64,000 nt of DNA from Kocuria salsicia. GTDB taxonomy: Bacteria; Actinomycetota; Actinomycetes; Actinomycetales; Micrococcaceae. The position numbers were made by a program, and so were the translations under genes. Positions 1 through 8,509 of the stretch are shown one piece after another. Each line of letters starts with the position of its first letter. The first letter of the stretch is position 1. The notes under the pieces are model-generated. The model was not told the origin of the DNA, did not search any database, and saw nothing but the letters and a program-made list of their open reading frames with translations. The stretch spans positions 62,001 through 126,000 of the forward strand of contig NZ_VELE01000007.1 of the NCBI RefSeq assembly GCF_007681555.1, written 5' to 3'.

Positions 1-177
1 CCCGGGGATGACCTCGTGCATGCGGTTGAGGGTGCGCAGGAACGTGGACTTGCCGCAGCCGGAGGGGCCGATGAACGCGGTCACGGAGCGCGGCTCGATG
101 TTCATGCTGACGTCCTGCACGGCCAGGAAGTCGCCGTAGTAGACGTTGAGGTGTTCGACGTCGATGCGTTTCGACAT
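1..177 (-). CDS. pstB: Phosphate ABC transporter ATP-binding protein PstB (N-terminal part only)
   Basis: This is the ATPase subunit of the PstSCAB high-affinity phosphate importer, acting on the cytoplasmic face of the membrane. Only the first 59 residues are inside the window; the gene continues past the left edge. The start [16 protein letters not shown] is typical of the family, and the Walker A motif GPSGCGKST sits at about residues 37-45, followed by the PstB-like [13 protein letters not shown] at 177 is preceded by an AAGGA-type ribosome binding site. It lies 37 bp downstream of pstA and is presumably co-transcribed with it. Identification is firm from the motif and the pst context. 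Confidence 0.95.
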   Translation of the reverse strand, partial: MSKRIDVEHLNVYYGDFLAVQDVSMNIEPRSVTAFIGPSGCGKSTFLRTLNRMHEVIPG

Positions 178-214
178 GGGTGTCAGTCCTTCGCTCAGGT
201 GGTTAGGGCCGCGC

Positions 215-1345
215 TCAGCGCCCGGCGGTCTTGGGGGCGAACGCCCGGGCGATCAGGCGCGCCACGAGGTTCAGCAGCATCACGATGATGATGAGGATCA
301 GGGCCGCGGCCCACGCCCGCTGCAGCGAGGGGTCGGGGTTCGTGGGCGACGTCGGGTTCATGATCTGGTAGTAGATGAACGTGGGCAGCGTGGTCATCCA
401 GCCGGAGAACGAGTTCCAGTTGATGGCCGTGGCGAAGCCCGCCGTCACCAGCAGGGGCGCGGTCTCACCGATCACGCGCGCGATCGCCAGCGTCACGCCG
501 GACGCGATGCCCGAGATCGCGGTGGGGATGACCACCTTGAGGATGGTGCGCCACTTGCGCACGCCCAGCGCGTAGGAGGCCTCGCGCAGCTCGTTGGGCA
601 CGATCCGCAGCATCTCCTCCGTGTTCTTGACCACCGTGGGGATCATCAGCACGGTCAGTGCCACGGCGGCCACGAAGCCCGTGCGGGTGGAGGGCCCGAA
701 GATCATCCCGAACAGGGCCGCGGCGAAGAGACCGGCCACGATGGACGGGATGCCGGTCATCACGTCCACGAAGAACGTGATCGCCTTGCCGAGCCAGCCG
801 CCCTGGGAGTACTCGACCAGGTAGATGGCGGTGAGCAGGCCCACCGGCACCGACATGACCGTGGCCCAGAAGGTGATGGACACCGTGCCCACGATCGCGT
901 GGTACGCACCGCCCACCACCTCGCCGGAGGATCCCGCGGTGTTGTCCTGCAGGCCGGTGACCCCGTTCATGGAGGTCCACAGCATGTTGCCGGTCAGCCC
1001 GGGGACGCCGTTGACGAGCACCGTCCAGATCACGGAGACCAGCGGGATGACCGCCAGGACGAAGGCCGTGTAGACCAGGAAGGTCATCAGCGAGTCCTTC
1101 CCGGCGCGGGAGCCCTCGATGAGCCCCACGGCGAGCGGTCCCACCACCAGGAAGATCACCGCGGCGAACAGCGCCCACAGGGCGATGCCGAAGCCCACCA
1201 GCGCGGCGAGCGCGGCACCCGCCACCACGGCGACGACGCCCACCACGGGCACGAGCCAGCGGGGCCGCTGCCCGCGCGTGAGCTTGGAGCGGCGCACCGG
1301 CGAGACGCCGGGGCCGGGCTGGGAGGTCTGCGTGGACGTGGACAT
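215..1345 (-). CDS. pstA: Phosphate ABC transporter permease PstA
   Basis: Integral membrane permease of the phosphate importer, pairing with PstC. The product is 376 aa, longer than the roughly 300 aa usual for PstA. The extra length is an N-terminal extension of about 80-90 residues with two additional hydrophobic stretches before the conserved core. The core has the binding-protein-dependent transport domain with the EAA-like stretch [18 protein letters not shown] chose ATG 1345 because it overlaps the pstC stop codon (TGATG), which implies translational coupling; a longer open frame upstream lies inside pstC. Function is well supported by order and sequence. Confidence 0.95.
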   Translation of the reverse strand: MSTSTQTSQPGPGVSPVRRSKLTRGQRPRWLVPVVGVVAVVAGAALAALVGFGIALWALFAAVIFLVVGPLAVGLIEGSRAGKDSLMTFLVYTAFVLAVIPLVSVIWTVLVNGVPGLTGNMLWTSMNGVTGLQDNTAGSSGEVVGGAYHAIVGTVSITFWATVMSVPVGLLTAIYLVEYSQGGWLGKAITFFVDVMTGIPSIVAGLFAAALFGMIFGPSTRTGFVAAVALTVLMIPTVVKNTEEMLRIVPNELREASYALGVRKWRTILKVVIPTAISGIASGVTLAIARVIGETAPLLVTAGFATAINWNSFSGWMTTLPTFIYYQIMNPTSPTNPDPSLQRAWAAALILIIIVMLLNLVARLIARAFAPKTAGR

Positions 1346-2292
1346 CAGTTGGCCCCCGAGAATTCCTTGTAGCGGGCGATGATGGCGCGGGCAATCATGT
1401 TGACCACCAGGGTGATGAGGAACAGCACCAGCCCGGCGGCGATCAGCTCGGACAGCCGCAGGCCGTAGGCCTCCGGGAAGTTCAGGGCGATCTCCGCCGC
1501 GATGGTCTGGTTGCCGGACTTGACGAGGGACGCGATCATCGGTCCGGACGAGAGCACCAGGGCCACCGCCATGGTCTCGCCGAGGGCGCGGCCGAGCGCG
1601 AGCATGATCGAGGAGACGATCCCCGGGCGCGCGAAGGGCAGCACGGACACGCGGATCATCTCCCAGCGCGTGGCGCCCAGGGCGAGCGCGGCCTCCTCGT
1701 GCAGCTTGGGGGTCTGGGAGAAGATCTCGCGGGACATGGACGTGATGATGGGCAGGATCATGATGGCGAGCACGATGCCCGCGGTGAGCATGGTCTTGCC
1801 GGTCTGGGACGCGGGGCCCGTGAAGAAGGGGATGAACCCGGCGTGCTCGCTGAGCCAGGTGTACAGCGGCACGAGCGCGGGGGCGAGCACTGTGGCACCC
1901 CACGCGCCGTAGATCACGGAGGGGATCGCCGCGAGCAGGTCGATCACATAGCCGACCGGGGTGGAGATCCGCGCCGGTGCGTAGTGCGAGATGTAGAGGG
2001 CCACGAGGATGCCCACGGGCGTGGCGATCAGCAGGGCGATCACCGAGGCGATCAGCGTTCCGACCACGAGCGGGCCGATGTAGCTGAAGAACCCGGCGCC
2101 CCCGGTGATCTCGGCCGCGGGGGCGGTGAACGTGGGCAGCGCCTGCAGCAGCAGGAACAGCGCCACGGCCGCCAGGACCGCGAAGATCAGGATCCCCGCG
2201 GCCAGGCTGAGCCCGGAGAAGACGGCGTCACCGGCACGCCCGCCCGCGGACGAGCTGGTCCCGGGTTTGCGTGCGCTAAGGGTGGTGGACAT
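1345..2292 (-). CDS. pstC: Phosphate ABC transporter permease PstC
   Basis: Membrane permease partner of PstA in high-affinity phosphate uptake. The 315-aa product has about six hydrophobic segments, and its EAA loop is visible as KLHEEAALALGATRWEMI. ATG 2292 is preceded by AAGGGA at good spacing; the frame stays open further upstream, but that stretch is the pstS-pstC spacer and looks non-coding. It is separated from pstS by 141 bp that hold a strong hairpin, so its transcript level is probably lower than that of pstS. Its stop codon overlaps the pstA start. Confidence 0.95.
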   Translation of the reverse strand: MSTTLSARKPGTSSSAGGRAGDAVFSGLSLAAGILIFAVLAAVALFLLLQALPTFTAPAAEITGGAGFFSYIGPLVVGTLIASVIALLIATPVGILVALYISHYAPARISTPVGYVIDLLAAIPSVIYGAWGATVLAPALVPLYTWLSEHAGFIPFFTGPASQTGKTMLTAGIVLAIMILPIITSMSREIFSQTPKLHEEAALALGATRWEMIRVSVLPFARPGIVSSIMLALGRALGETMAVALVLSSGPMIASLVKSGNQTIAAEIALNFPEAYGLRLSELIAAGLVLFLITLVVNMIARAIIARYKEFSGAN

Positions 2293-2379
2293 GGAACAGT
2301 CCCTTCGATCAAGGTCTGGTGCGTGCTGGGCGAAGGCCACCGCCCAGCCTAGGGGCTCGTGGGCCCCGGGGGCGTGGCT

Positions 2380-2413
2380 GCGGCGTCGGCTCCCCATGAG
2401 GTGCCGACGCCGC
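2380..2413 (-). terminator. Intercistronic hairpin between pstS and pstC
   Basis: A perfect 11-bp GC-rich inverted repeat (2380-2390 with 2403-2413, 12-base loop) lies just after the pstS stop codon. There is no T-tract, so it is more likely a partial terminator or an mRNA-stabilising structure than an absolute stop. Such hairpins commonly let the periplasmic or lipoprotein-binding component be made in excess over the permeases; that role is inferred here. Confidence 0.6.
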
Positions 2414-2433
2414 GTCCGTGCGCTGCGGGCGGG

Positions 2434-3540
2434 TCAGCCCTTCGCGGAGATGGACTCCACGGCGGCCTTGGCCTCGTCCCGCAGGGACTGGGACAGCGGG
2501 GCGGAGCCGGCGGAGTCCGCGGCGGCCTTCTGGCCGTCCTCGGAGACCACGTACTTCTCGAAGGACTTCACGAGGTCCGCCGTCTCCTGGGAGTCGTAGG
2601 TGGAGCACACCACGTGGTAGGAGATCAGCACCAGCGGGTAGGCCCCGGCCTCCGTGGTGGCGCGGTCGATGTCGATGGCCATGTCGTGCTCGCCGCGGCC
2701 CTCGACCTGCTTGGAGACCTCCACGGCCTTGGCGGCGGCGTCCGCGGAGTGGGCCACGTACTTCTCACCCACCTTGATGGCCGCGGTGCCGAGGTCCCCC
2801 ACGGCGGAGGAGTCCGCGTACGTCACGGCGCCCTCGGTGCTGGAGGTCGTGGAAACCACGCCGGAGGTGCCCTTGTTGTTCTCGGCCGCGTACTTGGTGG
2901 GCCACGCCTGGGCAGGCTCCTCCGTCCAGTCCTGGGGCGCGGCCTTGGAGAGGTAGTCCGTGAAGTTCTCGGTGGTGCCGGAGTCGTCGCTGCGGTGCAC
3001 CACGGTCACGGCTGTGTCCGGCAGATCGGCGTCCGGGTTCTGCTTCTTGATCTCGTCCGCGTTCCACTTCTTGATCTCGCCCTTGAAGATCTTGGCGATC
3101 GTGGGCGCGTCCAGGTTCAGCGACTTCACGCCCGGCAGGTTGAAGGCCACCGAGATCGGGGAGACGTAGACGGGCAGGTCCATGGCCCCGGCGTCCCCGC
3201 ACTGCTGCTTCGCCTGGGAGACCTCGTCCTCGGTGAGGTAGGCGTCCGAGCCGGCGAAGTTCGCCCCGCCCGCCAGGAACGCCTTGCGCCCCGCGCCGGA
3301 GCCGTCCGGCGAGTACTGCACCGTGGCACCGCTGTTCGCGGACTGGAAGCCGTTCTGCCACGCGGTCATGGCGGCCTGCTGCGAGGAGGCGCCGATGCCG
3401 GTCAGGGTCCCGGAGACCCCGCTCTGCTCCCCCGAGCCGCCCCCGGCACTTCCGGTGGGGTTGTCGGAGCCGCAAGCGGTCAGGGCGAGGGCACCAATGG
3501 CCAGGACTGCGGCCGAGCGGCCGACGTGCGAAAGCTTCAC
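2434..3540 (-). CDS. pstS: Phosphate-binding lipoprotein PstS
   Basis: Extracytoplasmic phosphate receptor of the Pst importer. It has a lipoprotein signal peptide: a basic N-terminus, the hydrophobic stretch AAVLAIGALALTAC, and the lipobox LTAC, whose Cys would be lipidated. The mature protein begins with a Gly/Ser-rich linker and has PstS-type phosphate-site stretches such as GIGASSQQAAM and DSGTTENFTDYLSKA. I prefer the GTG start at 3540 (368 aa) because GAAGGG lies at proper spacing before it; an ATG at 3561 in frame has no visible ribosome binding site. The gene leads the pst operon and carries the candidate PhoP box upstream. Confidence 0.95.
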   Translation of the reverse strand: MKLSHVGRSAAVLAIGALALTACGSDNPTGSAGGGSGEQSGVSGTLTGIGASSQQAAMTAWQNGFQSANSGATVQYSPDGSGAGRKAFLAGGANFAGSDAYLTEDEVSQAKQQCGDAGAMDLPVYVSPISVAFNLPGVKSLNLDAPTIAKIFKGEIKKWNADEIKKQNPDADLPDTAVTVVHRSDDSGTTENFTDYLSKAAPQDWTEEPAQAWPTKYAAENNKGTSGVVSTTSSTEGAVTYADSSAVGDLGTAAIKVGEKYVAHSADAAAKAVEVSKQVEGRGEHDMAIDIDRATTEAGAYPLVLISYHVVCSTYDSQETADLVKSFEKYVVSEDGQKAAADSAGSAPLSQSLRDEAKAAVESISAKG

Positions 3541-3650
3541 AGTTTTTCCCTTCGAAAGCATGTACCGGTGGAGCGGGTGAACGGGGCCGAACGGGTCTCG
3601 GCGTGCACCACCGCAGCGCTCTCAGTGCGCCCAGCGCTCACCGTAGGCAT

Positions 3651-3694
3651 CGAACGTGGACAGCGTCGGCCACGAAGGTGAACGGGCGATTAAC
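3651..3694 (-). promoter_or_regulatory. Candidate PhoP (PHO) box of the pst operon
   Basis: On the minus strand four consecutive 11-base units read GTTAATCGCCC, GTTCACCTTCG, TGGCCGACGCT and GTCCACGTTCG. The second matches the streptomycete PHO-box unit G(G/T)TCAYYYR(G/C)G very well; the first and fourth match partly. A possible -10 (TACGGT, 3640-3645) follows, so the box would overlap the -35 region, as expected for PhoP activation. A further single GTTCACCCGC lies at 3573-3582. Role inferred from spacing, consensus and the pst target. Confidence 0.6.
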
Positions 3695-3725
3695 AACTGG
3701 CACAGGGGCTGTCGGAGGGAGAGCC

Positions 3726-3731
3726 TAGGAT
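3726..3731 (+). promoter_or_regulatory. Leaderless -10 element of the FUSC-like gene
   Basis: TAGGAT ends exactly six bases before the ATG at 3738, which places transcription start on the A of the start codon. No ribosome binding site is visible. This is the common actinobacterial leaderless arrangement. Confidence 0.6.
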
Positions 3732-3737
3732 GGCCTC

Positions 3738-4895
3738 ATGGCCTCCTCGGAAGCAGCTACCCACCGCTCCCGACTCCGCCGTGTCCCCGAGATCGCGGGC
3801 CGTCGCGGCCGCACCGGGTGGGTGCGGATGACCGCAGGCTACTTTCAGGCGGTCCAGATGACGGTGGCCGCCGTGGGGGCGTACGTGATCGCCGAGCGGC
3901 TGCTGGGCCACCACGGCCCCATCTTCGCCGCCACCGCCGCCCTCGTCTCCCTCGGCTACGCCAAGGGAGGGCTGCGCTACCGCCGCGTGCTCGAGGTCTC
4001 CATCGGCTGCACGCTCGGGATCGTCGTGGGCGACCTCCTGATCCACCTGCTGGGTCCCGGGGAGTGGCAGGCCGCCGTCGTCCTGCTCGTGTCCCTGCTG
4101 CTCGCCCGGTTCCTGGACAACGGCGCCATCTTCACCACCCAGATGGGTCTGCAGTCCGTGCTCGTGGTGCTGCTGCCACCCTCCCAGGACGGCGTGTTCG
4201 CCCGCTCGCTCGACGCGGTCGTGGGCTGCTTGTGCGCGCTCGTGCTCGCGTACATCGTGCCGCAGGACCCGCGCCGCGAACCCCGCCAGGACCTCAGCAA
4301 GCTCATTGACGAGTTCACGCGCATTCTCACCGACTGCTCGCACGCCGTCGCGGACACCGACTCCCGGCTCGCGTGGCACGCTCTGGTCCGGGGACGCCAG
4401 ACCCAGCCGCTGGTGGACTCGGTGCGCACGGGGCTCATGGGCTCGCGCGAGATCACGTACGCGTCCCCCCTCTACCGGCGCCACCGCCACGAGATCGACG
4501 AGCTGAGTGAGAGCATCCGCTACCTCGACCTCGCGGTGCGCAACTCCCGGGTCTTCGCACGCCGCCTCGCGTCCGTGCTCAACAGGGTCACGCTCGCCGA
4601 CGACGCCGTGACTTCCCTCTCCGGGGCCCTCGCCGACCTCTCGGACGCCGTCCTGAGCCTGGGCCACGCCCTGGCCGAGAGCCACGAGCAGACGAGGGAG
4701 AGCTACCTGCGCCAGACGCGCAACGAGCTGTTCTCCGTGGCCCAGCGTCTGGAACCTGGTGCCATGGGCATCCGCACTATGGAGGGCGAGGCGCTCGTGC
4801 TGCTGCTGCGTCCCATGGTGGTGGACCTGCTCGAGGCCGCAGGGGTCTCCCACGAGACCGCCGCCAAGAGCCTCCCGGCGCTCGGCGGGCAGTGA
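3738..4895 (+). CDS. FUSC-family / aromatic acid exporter-like membrane protein
   Basis: Membrane protein of 385 aa. The first roughly 180 residues hold several hydrophobic helices with the sequence pattern of the FUSC/ArAE family (GHHGPIFAATAALVSLGYA and a second block LDNGAIFTTQMGLQSVLVVL). A hydrophilic, helical, probably cytoplasmic C-terminal half of about 200 residues follows. Known family members export aromatic acids or are of unknown substrate; nothing here fixes the substrate. The gene stands alone between the pst operon (divergent) and radA, and is probably expressed from a leaderless promoter. Confident as a gene, moderate on the family, no claim on substrate. Confidence 0.8.
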   Translation: MASSEAATHRSRLRRVPEIAGRRGRTGWVRMTAGYFQAVQMTVAAVGAYVIAERLLGHHGPIFAATAALVSLGYAKGGLRYRRVLEVSIGCTLGIVVGDLLIHLLGPGEWQAAVVLLVSLLLARFLDNGAIFTTQMGLQSVLVVLLPPSQDGVFARSLDAVVGCLCALVLAYIVPQDPRREPRQDLSKLIDEFTRILTDCSHAVADTDSRLAWHALVRGRQTQPLVDSVRTGLMGSREITYASPLYRRHRHEIDELSESIRYLDLAVRNSRVFARRLASVLNRVTLADDAVTSLSGALADLSDAVLSLGHALAESHEQTRESYLRQTRNELFSVAQRLEPGAMGIRTMEGEALVLLLRPMVVDLLEAAGVSHETAAKSLPALGGQ

Positions 4896-4941
4896 GGCGG
4901 CGGGGCCGGCCCGGTCGCCTATGCGCGTCGGAGCCGCCCCC

Positions 4942-4947
4942 TATGGT
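4942..4947 (+). promoter_or_regulatory. Leaderless -10 element of radA
   Basis: TATGGT is followed by six bases and then the radA ATG at 4954. The intervening GAGGCC could also serve as a weak ribosome binding site, but the geometry fits a leaderless transcript. Confidence 0.55.
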
Positions 4948-4953
4948 GAGGCC

Positions 4954-6438
4954 ATGAGCACGAAGACCCGTAAGCCCTCCGTGACCTACCGCTGCACGGA
5001 GTGTGGGTGGACCACCGCCAAGTGGGTGGGGCGCTGCGGTGAGTGCCAGGCCTGGGGAACCGTCCAGGAGATGGGCGGCAGCCAGGAGCACGGTCGCACC
5101 CGAGCGGCGTCCTCCGTGGCCACTCCGGCACGGCCCATCTCCCAGGTGGACTCCTCCGTCGCGCGGTTCACCCCCACCCAGGTTCCCGAGCTGGACAGGG
5201 TGCTCGGGGGCGGGCTCGTCCCGGGCGCCGTGATCCTGCTCGCCGGTGAACCCGGCGTGGGCAAGTCCACCCTGCTGCTGGACGCCGCCGCGAAGGTTGC
5301 CGCGGGCGCCGCGGGTGAGGCGATGCGCACCGCGGGGCCGAACGCCAGTACCGGCGAGGGCGCGGAACGCGCGTCCGGTTCGCGGGCAACGTCGTCCGGG
5401 GCCTCCCCTCGCACCGTGCTCTACGTGACCGGGGAGGAGTCCGCCGCGCAGGTGAAGCTGAGAGCCGAGCGGATCAACGCACTCTCAGACACGCTGTACC
5501 TGGCGGCGGAGTCGGACCTCTCGGCGGCACTGGCGCAAGTCGAGGCGCTGTCCCCGGACCTGCTGGTCGTGGACTCCGTGCAGACGTTGGCGAGCTCGGA
5601 GATCGAGGGCTCCGCCGGCGGTGTGAGCCAGGTGCGGGAGGTGGCCGCGAGCCTCATCCACGCCGCGAAGACCAGGAACATGACCACCCTGCTCGTGGGC
5701 CACGTGACCAAGGAGGGCTCGATCGCCGGGCCCCGGCTGCTCGAGCACCTCGTGGACGTGGTGTGCCAGTTCGAGGGTGACAAGCACTCGCGCATCCGGC
5801 TGCTGCGGGCCGTCAAGAACCGCTTCGGGCCCACGGACGAGGTGGGGTGCTTCGACCTCGAGGAGAACGGCATCCGCTCCGTCTCGGACCCCTCGGGACT
5901 GTTCGTCTCCCGCACCCCCGTGCCGGTGGCGGGCACGTGCCTGAGCGTCACGGTGGAGGGCCGCCGACCCCTGCTCGCCGAGGTCCAGGCGCTGCTGGAC
6001 AAGTCGAGCACCGCGCAGCCGCGGCGGGCCACCGCCGGGCTGGACGGCTCCCGCGTAGCCATGCTGCTGGCCGTGCTGCAGCGCAGGGCCGGCGTGGCCC
6101 TCGCCTCCATGGACTGCTACGTCTCCACGGTGGGCGGGGTGCGGCTCACGGAGCCCGCCACGGACCTGGCCGTGTGCATGGCCCTGGCCTCCGCCGCGCA
6201 GGACCGCCCGCTGCCGCAGCGGCTCGTGTGCTTCGGGGAGATCGGGCTGGCCGGGGAGGTGCGGCCGGTGCCGGAGATCAACCGTCGGATCCAGGAGGTC
6301 GCCCGCCTGGGATTCACCCACGCGGTCGTCCCCGCCTCGCCCAGCGGCCCGGGGAAGATCCCGCCGGGGTTCTCGGTGCGGGAGGTGACCACGGTGAACC
6401 AGGCTATGGAGCTGCTCTTCCCGCCGCGGGCCGGCTGA
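4954..6438 (+). CDS. radA: DNA repair protein RadA/Sms
   Basis: Branch-migration ATPase/helicase acting with RecA in recombination intermediates. The product is 494 aa. Domains in order: zinc finger with C14, C17, C28 and C31; RecA-like ATPase with Walker A GEPGVGKST at 98-106; the family KNRFG motif near residue 288; and a Lon-protease-like C-terminal domain. There is a low-complexity insertion at about residues 117-152, rich in Ala, Gly, Ser and Thr, between Walker A and the VLYVTGEES strand, where homologues usually have a short loop. ATG 4954 was chosen because the zinc finger follows directly. It is followed by disA, a pairing widespread in Gram-positive bacteria. Confidence 0.96.
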   Translation: MSTKTRKPSVTYRCTECGWTTAKWVGRCGECQAWGTVQEMGGSQEHGRTRAASSVATPARPISQVDSSVARFTPTQVPELDRVLGGGLVPGAVILLAGEPGVGKSTLLLDAAAKVAAGAAGEAMRTAGPNASTGEGAERASGSRATSSGASPRTVLYVTGEESAAQVKLRAERINALSDTLYLAAESDLSAALAQVEALSPDLLVVDSVQTLASSEIEGSAGGVSQVREVAASLIHAAKTRNMTTLLVGHVTKEGSIAGPRLLEHLVDVVCQFEGDKHSRIRLLRAVKNRFGPTDEVGCFDLEENGIRSVSDPSGLFVSRTPVPVAGTCLSVTVEGRRPLLAEVQALLDKSSTAQPRRATAGLDGSRVAMLLAVLQRRAGVALASMDCYVSTVGGVRLTEPATDLAVCMALASAAQDRPLPQRLVCFGEIGLAGEVRPVPEINRRIQEVARLGFTHAVVPASPSGPGKIPPGFSVREVTTVNQAMELLFPPRAG

Positions 6439-6527
6439 GCCCGTGGGCCGCGGCGGGCGAGGACGGGCCGCGGGCTGGCCGCAGAGCCTGCACCACGCTG
6501 TGCGCGGCCCGTACAGAGACCCGTACA

Positions 6528-6533
6528 TAGAAT
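6528..6533 (+). promoter_or_regulatory. Leaderless -10 element of disA
   Basis: TAGAAT ends six bases before GTG 6540, so transcription should begin on the start codon itself. The stretch between the radA stop and this point has no other gene. A good -35 hexamer is not apparent. Confidence 0.6.
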
Positions 6534-6539
6534 GGTGTC

Positions 6540-7616
6540 GTGGTGAAGACACGTGAAACCGCTCTGCGGAAGACCCTCGCGCGGGTCGCCCCCGGGACCG
6601 AGCTGCGGACCGGGCTGGAGCGCATCCTGCGGGGTCGCACGGGTGCGCTGATCGTCCTCGGCTTCGAGCGCTCCATGGAGTCGCTGTGCTCCGGGGGCTT
6701 CGACATCGACACGGACTTCACCCCCACCAAGCTGCGCGAGCTCGCCAAGATGGACGGTGCGATCGTGTGCGACAGGGACGCCTCCCGCCTCCTGAAGGCC
6801 GGGGTCCAGCTCATGCCGGATGCACGAATCACCACTCAGGAGTCCGGCACGCGGCACCGCTCCGCGGAGCGCACCGCCAAGCAGACCGGCCTGCCCGTGA
6901 TCTCGGTGAGCCAGTCGATGAGCGTGATCACCATCTACGTGGACGACTACCGGTACGTCATCGAGGGCTCGCAGGCCATCATGGCCCGGGCGAACCAGGC
7001 GCTGCAGACCCTCGAGCACTACAGCCACCGTCTGGAGCAGGTGCTCGGGGCCCTCTCGGCCCTCGAGATCGAGGCGGCGGTGACCGCACGGGACGTCGCC
7101 CTCACCCTGCAGCGCATGGAGATGGTCCGGCGCATTTCGGAGGAGATCGGGTGGTACGTGCTGGAGCTCGGCGAGGACGGGCGGCTGATCTCCCTGCAGC
7201 TCGAGGAGCTCACCGCCGGCACCGGTCCCGGCCCGGACGTCGTCCTGCGGGACTACCTCCCGGACCCCACCCCCGCCGAGGAGCTGGACGCGGCCCTGGA
7301 GCGACTGGCGGAGCTGTCCTCCGCGGACCTCATCGACCTGCAGAAGGTCGCCTCCGCCGCGGGTCTCACGGCACCGCAGTGGAGCCTGGAGACAGACCTC
7401 CACCCCCACGGCTACCGGCTGCTCGAGGGGATCAAGTCCATGCCGCGCGCGGTGGCCAAGCGACTCGTGGCGCAGTTCGACGGGCTGCAGTCCCTGATGG
7501 CCGCGAACCTCGAGGACCTGATGTCCGTGGAGGGCATCGGCGAGCAGCGGGCCCGCACGGTCCGCGAGTCCCTCTCCCGCATGGCAGAGACGAGCCTGCT
7601 CGACCGCTTCATGTGA
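6540..7616 (+). CDS. disA: DNA integrity scanning diadenylate cyclase DisA
   Basis: Makes the second messenger c-di-AMP from two ATP while scanning DNA for lesions. The length of 358 aa matches the family. The diadenylate cyclase (DAC) domain carries the catalytic DGA (residues 72-74) and the ATP-binding GTRHR (103-107). A helical spine follows, and the C-terminal helix-hairpin-helix DNA-binding domain is visible in LMSVEGIGEQRARTVRESL. GTG 6540 is the first of two tandem GTG codons and fits a leaderless promoter. radA immediately upstream supports a damage-linked role. Confidence 0.96.
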   Translation: MVKTRETALRKTLARVAPGTELRTGLERILRGRTGALIVLGFERSMESLCSGGFDIDTDFTPTKLRELAKMDGAIVCDRDASRLLKAGVQLMPDARITTQESGTRHRSAERTAKQTGLPVISVSQSMSVITIYVDDYRYVIEGSQAIMARANQALQTLEHYSHRLEQVLGALSALEIEAAVTARDVALTLQRMEMVRRISEEIGWYVLELGEDGRLISLQLEELTAGTGPGPDVVLRDYLPDPTPAEELDAALERLAELSSADLIDLQKVASAAGLTAPQWSLETDLHPHGYRLLEGIKSMPRAVAKRLVAQFDGLQSLMAANLEDLMSVEGIGEQRARTVRESLSRMAETSLLDRFM

Positions 7617-7752
7617 GCCGCTGCCGTCCAGCGGCACGCTCCTGGGGGCGCGAGCCAACCGGCCGGAGGTGGCGACCGCCGCCCCGGGCGAGAGTTTCTC
7701 CTGCCGAGAAAAGCGCCGCTGGCTGTGAACGCCCCCTCGCGGTCAGGGCCGC

Positions 7753-8484
7753 CTACTGCAGGACGAACGCCACCTGGGGGCTGCTGTCCTCGCCCAGGGA
7801 GGCCGTGAGGTTGTAGTACCCCGCGAGCGCTTCCGCCTGACCGGCGGGGCAGCCCTCTGCGGTGCGGACGCGGTTCCAGGTCAGCCGCGACGTCTCCTTC
7901 TGCCCCGCGTCGAGCGTGACCGTCTTGTCCTCGCCCGGGGCGGCGCAGTGGCGCGAGTCGAACACGGTGTCCGAGCCGGAGGTCACCACGAACGCCATCT
8001 GCTTGCTGCCGGCGTTCACGGTGCACTGGTTGTCCCCGGTGTTCTCCAGGGTCATCACGAGCGCGGGCTGCTCCTTGGCGGCGTAGGTCTCCTTGTCGGT
8101 GGAGGCCGTGACCGTGAGGTTCGTTCCGCACGCCTGGGGTGTGCTGCTCGCACTGGGTGAGGACGACGGCGCCGCGCTCCCCGGGCCCGAGGGGTTGGGC
8201 CGGGGCGTGAAGTCGGCGAACTTCTGGTCCGGGTTGGCGGTGACCTGGGTGCTCGCGGTCGACGCGGCGGCCGGGGCCGGGTCCTCGTCCCCGGACTCCG
8301 AGGAGGTCACGGCACGGACGCCCATGGTGACACCCCCGACGAGGAACAGGGCGAGGAGCACCAGCACGGACAGCGCCACCAGGCGGCGTCGCCGGTAGAC
8401 GTGGTCCGGGAGCCGGGCCTCCGAGCCCCCGTCGTCGGAGGGGTGCGCGGGGGGATCGTGACGCTCGGAACCGTGGGAAGCCAT
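7753..8484 (-). CDS. Single-pass membrane-anchored extracytoplasmic protein, unknown function
   Basis: A protein of 243 aa that I cannot assign to a named function. A short acidic cytoplasmic N-terminus ends in basic YRRRR, followed by one transmembrane helix at about residues 34-55. A Ser/Pro/Ala-rich linker comes next, and then an extracellular domain of about 125 residues with four cysteines, likely a beta-sandwich (it contains ALVMTLENTGDNQCTV). It resembles DUF4232-type exported proteins of actinobacteria only in a general way. It is divergent from mutY with only 25 bp between start codons, so the two promoters must overlap. ATG 8484 has GGAG upstream and also a possible -10 seven bases before it. 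Confidence 0.75.
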   Translation of the reverse strand: MASHGSERHDPPAHPSDDGGSEARLPDHVYRRRRLVALSVLVLLALFLVGGVTMGVRAVTSSESGDEDPAPAAASTASTQVTANPDQKFADFTPRPNPSGPGSAAPSSSPSASSTPQACGTNLTVTASTDKETYAAKEQPALVMTLENTGDNQCTVNAGSKQMAFVVTSGSDTVFDSRHCAAPGEDKTVTLDAGQKETSRLTWNRVRTAEGCPAGQAEALAGYYNLTASLGEDSSPQVAFVLQ

Positions 8485-8491
8485 GGTCTCC

Positions 8492-8501
8492 AGGTTACCG
8501 T
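8492..8501. promoter_or_regulatory. Overlapping divergent -10 elements (membrane protein / mutY)
   Basis: On the minus strand TAACCT (8497-8492) lies seven bases before ATG 8484. On the plus strand TACCGT (8496-8501) lies eight bases before ATG 8510. The hexamers share two base pairs, and the whole intergenic space is 25 bp, so both mRNAs would be leaderless or nearly so. Confidence 0.45.
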
Positions 8502-8509
8502 GGGGAGTT

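Noticed and set aside
146-1372. 408-codon open frame on the plus strand opposite pstA
   Set aside because: It is antisense to a clearly conserved gene and its translation is His/Arg/Gly-rich without family features; long antisense frames are common at this GC content.
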